Below are positions 1 through 5,787 of a stretch of DNA of 5,787 bases, one piece after another; within the stretch, counting starts at the first letter, position 1, and every line of letters begins with the position of its first letter. The stretch is from NCBI GenBank assembly GCA_937136445.1, contig CAKZOQ010000373.1:1-5787 (forward strand), written 5' to 3'. The position numbers and the translations under genes are program-made. The DNA is from an uncultured Gemmatimonadota bacterium. GTDB taxonomy: Bacteria > Gemmatimonadota > Gemmatimonadetes > Longimicrobiales > Gaopeijiaceae. The notes under the pieces were generated by a model. The model made no database searches. It had not been told where the DNA came from and saw nothing but the letters and a program-made list of their open reading frames with translations.

Positions 1-2456
1 GGCGGACTCCGGAAGGGCACCTCGAAGCCCTGAGGCACGGCCCAGGCGGCGGCCAGCCAGGCCAGCGCCAACCCCGACGCCGTCGCCAGCGTCCCCAGGG
101 TGAGGTACTCGGTGAAGAGGACCACGAGGACCTGTCGCCGTCGGGCTCCCAGCGTCTTGAGGAGGGCCCCCTCCCGGACGCGCTGGGCACGGGAGGACGC
201 CAGGGAGCCCACGAGGACCACCACGCCTGCCGCGGCGCTGAAGAGGGCCAGGAAGGCCACCGCCTGTCGGACCCGCGCCAGGACGTCGTCCACCGCCTCC
301 TGCACACGGCTGAAGTCCAGCGCGGAGACGTTGGGGAAGGGCCCGACCAGCGCCCGCTGGAAGCGCGCCCGGACCTCGAGATCCTCCAGGCGGGCCACCA
401 TGAGCATGGTCTGGGGCGCCCCGTCCAGGGTTCCGGGCTCGAAGATGGCGAAGAAGTTGGGCTCCAGGCGCTCCCAGTCCACCCGCCGGAGGCTGGTCAC
501 CACCGAGACGACCTCCACCCCGGACACCCGCCAGGTGATGGTGTCGCCCAGCTCCACGGCCAGGTCGTCGGCGATGTCCTCCTCCAGGGAGACGCGCGCC
601 AGGTCGCCGGCGTCCACCTCCGTCCCGTCCTCGCTCCCTGGGGTGCCGTCCCACCAGCGGCCCGCCACGAGCTCCTCGGCACCACCGAGCTCGGCACGGT
701 AGGTATTGCGGTACTCCCTGCGGAGCGCCCAGGCGTCCGGGCGTTCGGGCCCCGGCGGCCGGTCCCGCAGCTCCTCATGGCCCAGGCCGTTGATGCGCTC
801 CAGCCGGGAGGACACCAGGGGCGCCGAGCTGAGGGAGCCCCGGGCGGTCTCGGGAAGGAGCTCCCGGATCCCCTCCACCTGGTCGGGCTGCACGTCGAAG
901 AGGAGGACGTTGGGCTGCTCGCCCTCGAAGGAGAGGGTGAGATCGTCCAGGAGGCTCCCCTCCACCTGGAGGATGGTGCCCACCACGAACGCTCCGAAGC
1001 CGAGCGCCAGCGTCACCGCCACCGTCTGGTTCCGCGGGCGGAAGAGGTTCGACACCCCCTGCCGTACGGGGTAGGACGCCCGGGAGGGAAAGAGACGCCG
1101 GGTGAGGCGCACCAGCACCCATCCGAATCCGGCGAGGAGGATCACGCTCACCGCCAGGGCGCCGGCGAAGGCCAGCCCCACGTCGGTCTCCCCGGCCTCC
1201 AGCACACAGAGCCATGCCACCGACCCCGCCAGTGCCGCGTACGCCGCCAGGCGGAGAGGATCCCAGCGCCGGCCGCTCCCCTCCACATCGCTCCGGAGGG
1301 CCTGGAGCGGAGGGACGTTCCGAAGCTCCAGGAGAGGGATGAGGGCGAAGACCACCGCCACCCACACGCCGATGCCGAGTCCCGCCCCGGCGGACCGCAG
1401 GGAGAGTCGCGGCGTGACCTCCACCGGGAGGGCCCCGGCGAGGGCCAGGGGTAGGAGCTGCTGGACCCCCACCCCCAGGAGGACCCCGGCGGCCGCGCCC
1501 AGAAAGCCCAGACCCGCGGCCTCCAGGAGGTAGATGCCAAAGACCGTGCCCTGCCTCGCACCGACGCACCGGAGCATGGCCACCGACGGGCGGCGCTGCC
1601 GAACGTGGACGTGGATGGCGCTGGCGACGCCGATGCCCCCCAAGAGGAGGGCGCCGAGCCCCACGAGCCCCAGGAAGCGCCCGAGGAATCGCACCGCGTT
1701 GGAGAGGGACTGGGCCTGCTCCTCCGCCAGAGTGTAGTCCACCTCCCCCCGTTGGAAGCGATCATCGTACCGGTCCCGCAGCGCCTCCCGGTCCTCGACG
1801 TCGGGAAGCCGCAGGAAGGCCTCGTAGTTCGCCAGGCTCCCGAAGGTGAGGAGCCCCGCTTCCTCCAGCGTCTCCATCGACAGAAAGACCCGCGGACCGA
1901 TGGCGGCCTGGAAGCCGAGCTCGGTGGGCAGGTCGTCCACCGACGCCTGGATGGGCACCCGGACGTTGCCCACCACCAGCGTGTCCCCCACGGAGGTACC
2001 GAGCTGGGTGAGCACGGCCGGATCCACCAGCGCCACGCCGTCCGGGAGCCCGGCACCCCCACCCCAGGCGCCCTCCGGGTCGGACCGCACCGTGCCGTAG
2101 AAGGGGAAGCCGCCTTCCACGCCCCGGACCTGGAAGAGGCGCACGTCGCCGCTGGACTCCGCCAGCACCATGGTGGAGGCCATGGTCATGCGGGCCACGC
2201 CCACCCCGGCGGACGTCAGGGAATCCAGGACGGCCTCCACGCTGTCCGGAAAGGGACGTTGGGATTCGACGCGGGCGTTGGCCCCCATGAGGGTCTCGGC
2301 CTCGTCGCGGACCGAGCGGGCCACGTCGTCCCGGAAGGAGTGGATGGAGACCAGCGCACCCACCCCGAGGGTGATGGAGACCATGTAGACCCCCACCCGG
2401 CGCAGGCTGTGACGGCCCTCCCGAAGGGCCATCCGGAGCAGGAACCCGAGGTTCAC
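1..2456 (-). CDS. ybbP: YbbP-family ABC transporter permease (FtsX/MacB type), 3' end cut by window
   Basis: The frame is open without a stop for 818 codons from a GTG start to the left window edge, so the C-terminus is missing. Predicted order: membrane helix at about 22-39; extracytoplasmic core domain at about 41-250; FtsX-type three-helix block at about 255-378; a middle helical pair at 401-450 and a helix at 476-497; second extracytoplasmic domain at about 498-725; second FtsX block from about 730, of which the last helix is not seen. The two FtsX repeats carry matching motifs, LRCVGARQGTVFGIYLLE (295-312) and LKTLGARRRQVLVVLFTE (766-783). The segment VDWERLEPNFFAIFEPG (659-675) resembles a motif I associate with YbbP/COG3127. 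Such proteins usually have 800-850 residues, so perhaps 30-50 are missing. FtsX/MacB-type permeases generally pass ATPase motion across the membrane and need not move a solute. The GTG start overlaps the ATPase stop as GTGA, implying coupled translation and one complex. The substrate is unknown; a lipid or lipid-like molecule is inferred from the tesA neighbour. Confidence 0.93.
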   Translation of the reverse strand, partial: MNLGFLLRMALREGRHSLRRVGVYMVSITLGVGALVSIHSFRDDVARSVRDEAETLMGANARVESQRPFPDSVEAVLDSLTSAGVGVARMTMASTMVLAESSGDVRLFQVRGVEGGFPFYGTVRSDPEGAWGGGAGLPDGVALVDPAVLTQLGTSVGDTLVVGNVRVPIQASVDDLPTELGFQAAIGPRVFLSMETLEEAGLLTFGSLANYEAFLRLPDVEDREALRDRYDDRFQRGEVDYTLAEEQAQSLSNAVRFLGRFLGLVGLGALLLGGIGVASAIHVHVRQRRPSVAMLRCVGARQGTVFGIYLLEAAGLGFLGAAAGVLLGVGVQQLLPLALAGALPVEVTPRLSLRSAGAGLGIGVWVAVVFALIPLLELRNVPPLQALRSDVEGSGRRWDPLRLAAYAALAGSVAWLCVLEAGETDVGLAFAGALAVSVILLAGFGWVLVRLTRRLFPSRASYPVRQGVSNLFRPRNQTVAVTLALGFGAFVVGTILQVEGSLLDDLTLSFEGEQPNVLLFDVQPDQVEGIRELLPETARGSLSSAPLVSSRLERINGLGHEELRDRPPGPERPDAWALRREYRNTYRAELGGAEELVAGRWWDGTPGSEDGTEVDAGDLARVSLEEDIADDLAVELGDTITWRVSGVEVVSVVTSLRRVDWERLEPNFFAIFEPGTLDGAPQTMLMVARLEDLEVRARFQRALVGPFPNVSALDFSRVQEAVDDVLARVRQAVAFLALFSAAAGVVVLVGSLASSRAQRVREGALLKTLGARRRQVLVVLFTEYLTLGTLATASGLALAWLAAAWAVPQGFEVPFRSP

Positions 2457-3151
2457 CTGGGCACCCCCACGCCCGCCCCGGCCCGGTCCTCCACCAGCCG
2501 TCCGCCGGAGAGACGCACGACCCGATGAGCTCGTTCGGCCAACCCGAGGTCGTGCGTGACCAGGACCAGCGTCGTCTCCGCGTCCCGGTTCAGCTCCTCC
2601 AGCATCGCCACGATGGTCGAGCCGGTGTCGGCGTCGAGGTTCCCGGTGGGTTCGTCGGCGAAGAGGATGCGCGGCTCGTTGGCGAAGGCCCGGGCCAACG
2701 CCACCCGCTGCTGCTCCCCGCCGGAGAGCTGGGACGGGTAGTGCTCCAGGCGGTCCCCGAGCCCCACCCGCTGCAGCAGATCCTCCGCCCGTCCCACGGC
2801 CTCCCGGCCGCGCCCCTGCAATTCCAGGGGAACCAGCACGTTCTCCAAAGCCGTCAGTGTGGGGAGGAGGTGGAAGGTCTGGAAGACGAAGCCCACCTTC
2901 CGGGAGCGAAACTCCGCCCGCTGGTCCTCGGTAAGCTCCCCCAGCGGTTGGCCGTCCAGCACCACGGATCCGGCCGACGGCCGGTCCAGACCGGCCAGGA
3001 GGCCCAGGAGGGTGGTCTTCCCACTCCCCGACGGACCCACCACCGCCACCATCGAGCGGTCCTCGATTTCCAGGTCGACGCCGTCGAGGACGGTGAGGGA
3101 CCGGTCCCCGCTCGCATACGTCTTCGTCAGGCCCTGAGCCCGGATCATCAT
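2453..3151 (-). CDS. ybbA: YbbA/LolD-type ABC transporter ATP-binding protein
   Basis: A 232-residue nucleotide-binding subunit, the usual length for the LolD/MacB/YbbA group. Counting from the ATG at 3151: Walker A GPSGSGKTT at 39-47, Q-loop Gln91 in FVFQTFHLLPTL, signature LSGGEQQR at 142-149, Walker B ILFADEP with Asp166 and Glu167, D-loop NLD at 171-173, and switch His200 in LVTHD. All catalytic elements are intact, so it should hydrolyse ATP at the cytoplasmic face of the permease encoded next. Two ATGs lie in tandem (3151 and 3148). The first is preferred because GAGG at 3164-3161 lies 9 bases upstream. The frame stays open back to 3349, but that stretch lies opposite tesA, reads as low-complexity Ala/Gly/Pro and has no ABC homology. 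The start overlaps the divergent tesA start. Assignment to YbbA and not LolD rests on the YbbP partner and the adjacent tesA. Confidence 0.93.
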   Translation of the reverse strand: MMIRAQGLTKTYASGDRSLTVLDGVDLEIEDRSMVAVVGPSGSGKTTLLGLLAGLDRPSAGSVVLDGQPLGELTEDQRAEFRSRKVGFVFQTFHLLPTLTALENVLVPLELQGRGREAVGRAEDLLQRVGLGDRLEHYPSQLSGGEQQRVALARAFANEPRILFADEPTGNLDADTGSTIVAMLEELNRDAETTLVLVTHDLGLAERAHRVVRLSGGRLVEDRAGAGVGVPR

Positions 3152-3893
3152 GCTGCGCCGCCTCGTCTCGATTCTCGTGATCATTCTGTGGGCCTGTGGG
3201 GACGCCCCCGCCGGCGGAGCCCCCGGTGCTTCGACGCCCGAGACGCCGGCGGAGCGGAGCGGTACCGCCGCGGCACCGAACACCCCTTCCCCCGACTCCT
3301 CGGCGGCCGAGGCGGGACCGGTCGTGGTCTTCCTCGGCACCAGCCTCACCGCCGGTCAGGGGCTCCCCGGACCCGAGGAGGCCTACCCCGCCCGGGTGGA
3401 CGCCCTGGCGGACTCCGCCGGACGGCCCATCCGGTCCGTCAACGCCGGCGTGTCCGGTGAGACCTCCGCCGGCGGCCTCCGCCGTCTGGACTGGGTGCTC
3501 CGGACCCCCGTGGACATCCTGGTCCTGGAGCTCGGGGCCAACGACGGCCTGCGAGGCCAGGATCCCGACGCCCTCCGCCGCAACCTGACGGAGATCATCC
3601 AAAGGACCCGGACGCGTTACCCCGGAGCCCGCGTCTTGATCGCGGGGATGCAGGCCCCGCCGAACATGGGAACCCGCTACACCGAGGCCTTCGCCCGGGT
3701 CTTCTCCGAGGTGGCCCAGGAGACGGACGCGGAGCTGGTGCCCTTCCTCCTGGAGGGGGTGGCGGGCCAGCCGGAACTGAACCAGGACGACGGCATCCAC
3801 CCCACCGCCGAGGGCCACGAACGGATGGCCCGACTGGTGTGGCCCCACCTCGAGCCGCTCGTCCGGGCCATGGGCGAAGAGGCGGGCGGATGA
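3150..3893 (+). CDS. tesA: TesA-like SGNH-family esterase / lysophospholipase L1, probable lipoprotein
   Basis: A 247-residue serine hydrolase of the SGNH/GDSL superfamily (COG2755). Catalytic blocks are all visible: nucleophile Ser65 in LGTSLTAGQGL, oxyanion Gly103 in NAGVSGETSAGG, Asn131 in LELGANDGLRG, and Asp214 and His217 in DDGIHPTAEGH. E. coli TesA is a periplasmic thioesterase/lysophospholipase/arylesterase; the exact substrate here cannot be read from sequence. The N-terminus has basic MLRR, a hydrophobic stretch (5-15) and Cys16 in ILWACGD, a lipoprotein-type leader, although Trp at -2 is atypical. An Ala/Pro/Ser-rich linker (17-55) precedes the hydrolase. The ATG at 3150 is the only plausible start: an in-frame TGA lies at 3135-3137, and later starts would lose the leader. 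No strong Shine-Dalgarno is visible, only GGA at 3142-3144. It is divergent from ybbA-ybbP, as in E. coli, and overlaps the next gene by 4 bases (ATGA). Block I has Thr where GDSL enzymes usually have Asp. Confidence 0.93.
   Translation: MLRRLVSILVIILWACGDAPAGGAPGASTPETPAERSGTAAAPNTPSPDSSAAEAGPVVVFLGTSLTAGQGLPGPEEAYPARVDALADSAGRPIRSVNAGVSGETSAGGLRRLDWVLRTPVDILVLELGANDGLRGQDPDALRRNLTEIIQRTRTRYPGARVLIAGMQAPPNMGTRYTEAFARVFSEVAQETDAELVPFLLEGVAGQPELNQDDGIHPTAEGHERMARLVWPHLEPLVRAMGEEAGG
3161..3164 (-). promoter_or_regulatory. Ribosome binding site for the ABC ATPase
   Basis: On the minus strand GAGG lies 9 bases before the ATG at 3151 and 12 before the second ATG at 3148. This spacing favours the upstream ATG. 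The site lies inside codons 4-5 of the divergent tesA, so the ATPase leader must be antisense to the tesA signal-peptide region. Confidence 0.5.
3878..3882 (+). promoter_or_regulatory. Ribosome binding site deciding the SRPBCC gene start
   Basis: AGAGG lies 7 bases before the ATG at 3890, which itself overlaps the tesA stop as ATGA. This combination supports 3890 over the upstream in-frame ATG at 3839, which lies deep inside tesA, and points to translational coupling. Confidence 0.6.
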
Positions 3894-4471
3894 GGACCAC
3901 GCCGGCCAACCCGACCGGCCCGAGCCCCTTCACCGCGGGCACCCGGATCCTGGCAGCCGGAGCCCTCCTGTTCGGGCTGTTGCTGGGGCTGGGTGCACTC
4001 CTCCCGGGCGACTGGGAAGCCGAAGCCTCCCATCAGTTCGCGGGCACCCCCGCCGAGGTGCTCACGCTGGTGGACAGTCCGGAGGGATGGCAGCGCTGGA
4101 CCCCGTGGCCGGACACCGCCCTGCGTTCGGGACCGGCACGCGGCGAGGGCGCGACCCTCTCCTGGGATCACCCCGACATGGGCGACGGCCGGTTCGAGAT
4201 CGTCCAGGTGGCTGGCGATACGCTGGTGCGCTACCGGGTGGCCGTCCAGGAAGGCTCCATGCAGACCCGCGGGTCCCTCCATCTGGAACCCACCGACGGG
4301 GGAACGACGGTCCGGTGGGTCGAAGAGGGGGACTTCGGCTGGAACCCCCTCATGGGCTACTGGGCCCTGGCCATGCCCTCGGTCCAGGGTGAGGAGATGC
4401 AGAAGGGCCTCGAACGCCTCGAGGCCGAGCTGTCCGGGACGACTACGCCTTCTGCTGACGCGCCCAGGTGA
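3890..4471 (+). CDS. Membrane-anchored SRPBCC (polyketide cyclase/START-like) protein
   Basis: A 193-residue protein with one hydrophobic helix at about 17-39 (Leu/Gly/Ala-rich) followed by an SRPBCC-type domain at about 43-182. Recognisable family features: EASHQFAGTPAEVLTLVDSPEGWQRWTPW (43-73) matches the usual start, where a strand is followed by a helix and a Trp-rich turn; paired strands follow at 101-120 and 125-146; then GWNPLMGYWAL (150-160) and a C-terminal helix, EEMQKGLERLEAEL (168-181). The fold forms a hydrophobic cavity and often binds lipids or other apolar ligands; no enzyme activity can be assigned. Arg2 and Arg19 precede the helix and Asp41, Glu43 and Glu45 follow it, so by the positive-inside rule the domain should lie outside the cytoplasm. 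A cleaved signal peptide is an alternative. The ATGA overlap with tesA implies co-translation and a shared pathway. Its 3' end overlaps convergent rho by 29 bp. Confidence 0.82.
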   Translation: MRTTPANPTGPSPFTAGTRILAAGALLFGLLLGLGALLPGDWEAEASHQFAGTPAEVLTLVDSPEGWQRWTPWPDTALRSGPARGEGATLSWDHPDMGDGRFEIVQVAGDTLVRYRVAVQEGSMQTRGSLHLEPTDGGTTVRWVEEGDFGWNPLMGYWALAMPSVQGEEMQKGLERLEAELSGTTTPSADAPR

Positions 4472-5765
4472 TGAGGTCCGCGTTGCTCTTGGTCTTCTTC
4501 ATGATGCCCAGAAGCTCCTGCATCCCGTCGGCGGTGGGCACACCGGCGAGCTGACGCCGCATGGCCCGGGAGAGCCAGAGGGCGTCGTCGTCCAGGAGGA
4601 GCTCCTCCTTTCGGGTGGCGGAGCCCGCGAGGTCGATGGCCGGGTAGATCCGCTTGTCCGCCAGCTCCCGGGAGAGAACCAGCTCCGAGTTCCCCGTTCC
4701 CTTGAACTCCTCGAAGATCACCTGATCCATCCGCGAGCCCGTATCCACCAGCGCCGTGGCGATGATGGTGAGGGAGCCGCCTCCCTCGTGGGGCGCGATC
4801 TTCCGAGCGCTCCCCAGGAAGCGCTTGGGCTTCTCCAGCGAGTTCGCGTCCAGGCCGCCGGAGAGGGTCCGTCCGCTCCCTTCCTCGGTGGTGTTGTAGG
4901 CCCGGGCCATGCGGGTGATGGAGTCGAGGATGATGACCACGTCCTCACCAAGCTCCACGCGACGGCGGGCCCGCTCCAGCGTCATCTCGGCGACCTGCAC
5001 ATGGCGCTCGGCGGTGCGGTCGAAGGTGGAGGCGATGACTTCGCCGTAGCCGCACGCCTCCATCTCCGTGACCTCCTCGGGGCGCTCGTCCACCAGGAGG
5101 ATCATGAGATGGCAGTCGGGGCTGTTCGTCACCACGCCCTGGGCCACGGCCTGCAGCACCATCGTCTTACCGGCCTTCGCCGGCGCCACGATCATGGCGC
5201 GCTGGCCCTTACCCAGGGGGCAGAAGAGGTCGATGACCCGGTTGGTGTAGTCCGGCTGCCCCAGGACCTCGCGGTCGCACTCCATGACGAGTTGCTCGTC
5301 GGGGTGCATGGCGCTCAGCCGTTGGAACTCCGGTCGGCCCTTGAGCTCCTCGGGCTTCCGGTCGTTGACCCGGTGGAGGTAGGTCAGGGGCGGGCTCTTG
5401 CCGCTACGGGGCGGGTCGCCGGTGATGCCCATGATCTCGTCGCCGGTCCGCAACGCGAACTGCTGGATGATGCGGGACGGGACGTAGATGTCCTCGTCGG
5501 ACGGCGTGTACCCCGCCGCGCGTCGACGAATGAATCCGGATCCGCTCCCCAGAATCTCCAGGAGCCCGAGGGGGCGCGACTCCTCGTCGGCGTTCTCCGG
5601 CGGGGTGTTGTTGTGGTTCCCCCCACCTCCGCCGTTGTTCTGCGAGCGATTCTTGTTGTTGTTGCGGGACCGTCGACCCCGGCGGCGGCGCCTGTTGCGC
5701 CCTCCGCCGGACCGGTTCCCGCCGCCGTGGTGCTGGTCGGACGAGTCGGGCACGTTGCAACCCAT
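4443..5765 (-). CDS. rho: Transcription termination factor Rho
   Basis: A 440-residue hexameric RNA-dependent ATPase/helicase that ends transcription of untranslated RNA. From the N-terminus: a disordered Gly/Asn/Arg-rich segment (14-53); the cold-shock-like primary RNA-binding domain at about 66-137 (LLEILGSGSGFIRR, DEDIYVPSRIIQQF, LRTGDEIMG); then the ATPase core. Walker A is APAKAGKT (194-201), Walker B VVIILDS (276-282), the Q-loop region SGGLDANSLEKPKRF (302-316), the R-loop region EFKGTGN (353-359), and the arginine finger Arg385 in SATRKEELL, equivalent to E. coli Arg366. The core is complete and should be active. E. coli Rho has 419 residues and begins with a helical Rho_N domain, which is not seen here. 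The chosen ATG has AGGA only 3 bases upstream. The frame stays open through the 7 further codons up to the window edge, so a longer protein cannot be excluded. It is convergent with and overlaps the SRPBCC gene. Confidence 0.96.
   Translation of the reverse strand: MGCNVPDSSDQHHGGGNRSGGGRNRRRRRGRRSRNNNKNRSQNNGGGGGNHNNTPPENADEESRPLGLLEILGSGSGFIRRRAAGYTPSDEDIYVPSRIIQQFALRTGDEIMGITGDPPRSGKSPPLTYLHRVNDRKPEELKGRPEFQRLSAMHPDEQLVMECDREVLGQPDYTNRVIDLFCPLGKGQRAMIVAPAKAGKTMVLQAVAQGVVTNSPDCHLMILLVDERPEEVTEMEACGYGEVIASTFDRTAERHVQVAEMTLERARRRVELGEDVVIILDSITRMARAYNTTEEGSGRTLSGGLDANSLEKPKRFLGSARKIAPHEGGGSLTIIATALVDTGSRMDQVIFEEFKGTGNSELVLSRELADKRIYPAIDLAGSATRKEELLLDDDALWLSRAMRRQLAGVPTADGMQELLGIMKKTKSNADLITWARQQKA
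5607..5726 (-). other. Low-complexity Gly/Asn/Arg-rich region in the Rho N-terminus
   Basis: Rho residues 14-53 contain 12 Gly, 11 Arg and 11 Asn out of 40, with no acidic residue. The coding strand shows short AAC-codon runs (three in a row near 5655-5663) and a Gly run at residues 45-49. It is a strongly basic, intrinsically disordered segment just before the RNA-binding domain. Basic or Asn-rich insertions in Rho are known from several phyla, where they have been linked to extra RNA affinity or, in some species, to prion-like or condensate behaviour. Which of these applies here is not visible. Confidence 0.8.
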
Positions 5766-5768
5766 GTT

Positions 5769-5772
5769 TCCT
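5769..5772 (-). promoter_or_regulatory. Weak ribosome binding site candidate for rho
   Basis: AGGA on the minus strand ends 3 bases before the ATG at 5765. The spacing is shorter than ideal, so this gives only moderate support for starting Rho here and not farther upstream outside the window. Confidence 0.35.
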
Positions 5773-5787
5773 GGGATCGGACGCGGA

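Noticed and set aside
775..2062. Two minus-strand open frames (775-1569 and 1148-2062) within the permease
   Set aside because: They are in other frames of the same strand. Their products are Arg/Pro/Trp/Ser-rich, while the frame in phase with 2456 gives FtsX motifs and membrane helices.
1605..2528. Long plus-strand open frame of about 307 codons opposite the permease
   Set aside because: Its product is His/Gly/Pro/Glu-rich with no recognisable domain, and the opposite strand encodes a clear YbbP permease. Long antisense frames are expected at this GC content.
3085..3200. Promoter-like hexamers around the divergent start, such as CAGAAT-like and CATACG-like boxes
   Set aside because: The matches are weak, have no convincing -35 partner at proper spacing, and cannot be told from chance without start-site data.
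3152..3349. N-terminal extension of the ATPase back to an ATG at 3349
   Set aside because: The extra 66 residues have no ABC homology, are the antisense of the tesA leader and linker, and lack a ribosome binding site. The family starts just before MIRAQGLTKTY.
2525..3460. Plus-strand open frame spanning the ATPase and part of tesA
   Set aside because: It crosses two well-supported genes in a different frame and its translation is low-complexity with no family motif.
3839..3889. Upstream ATG at 3839 for the SRPBCC gene
   Set aside because: It would lie 55 bases inside tesA and add an Arg/Pro-rich tail. The ATG at 3890 has AGAGG and the typical ATGA overlap.
4406..4426. Perfect 7-bp inverted repeat (GGCCTCG / CGAGGCC, 7-base loop) just past the rho stop
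   Set aside because: It could be a rho 3' hairpin, but no T-tract follows on the minus strand, it lies within SRPBCC codons, and such palindromes arise easily in GC-rich coding DNA.
5757..5765. Cys at position 3 of the Rho N-terminus (MGC)
   Set aside because: There is no hydrophobic signal segment before it, so it is not a lipoprotein signal.

Overview
This 5.8 kb, very GC-rich (roughly 70% by eye) and almost fully coding stretch looks like ordinary bacterial chromosome. It carries five protein genes and no sign of mobile DNA, CRISPR or RNA genes. High GC, tightly overlapping genes and a Rho factor with an Asn/Arg/Gly-rich N-terminus fit a didermic, high-GC phylum. Gemmatimonadota is my best guess, but that is an impression from protein style and not a proof.

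Layout, left to right. (1) Positions 1-2456, minus strand: a large FtsX/MacB-type ABC permease of the YbbP family. Its C-terminal end runs off the left edge. (2) Positions 2453-3151, minus strand: its ATPase, of the YbbA/LolD type, joined to the permease by a 4-base GTGA stop/start overlap. (3) Positions 3150-3893, plus strand: a TesA-like SGNH esterase/lysophospholipase with a lipoprotein-type leader. It diverges from the ATPase, and the two start codons share two bases. (4) Positions 3890-4471, plus strand: a small protein with one N-terminal membrane helix and an SRPBCC (polyketide cyclase/START-like) domain, joined to the esterase by a 4-base ATGA overlap. (5) Positions 4443-5765, minus strand: transcription termination factor Rho, convergent with the SRPBCC gene and overlapping its 3' end by 29 bp.

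How they fit together. TesA, YbbA and YbbP form a known conserved neighbourhood, also divergent in E. coli. The COG names for the transporter refer to lysophospholipase L1. The likely unit is a mechanotransmission-type ABC machine at the inner membrane that works with an extracytoplasmic lipid/ester hydrolase. Here the hydrolase is probably lipid-anchored. A membrane-tethered protein of a fold that often binds hydrophobic ligands is translationally coupled to it. Its charge pattern places the domain on the same side of the membrane as the esterase, which makes it a candidate extra component. Rho is a housekeeping gene that abuts this module and is probably unrelated in function.

The most interesting points are the start-to-start overlap of the divergent operons, the coupled SRPBCC partner, and the disordered Rho N-terminus that appears to lack the usual Rho_N helical domain. 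I see no radically new system here.
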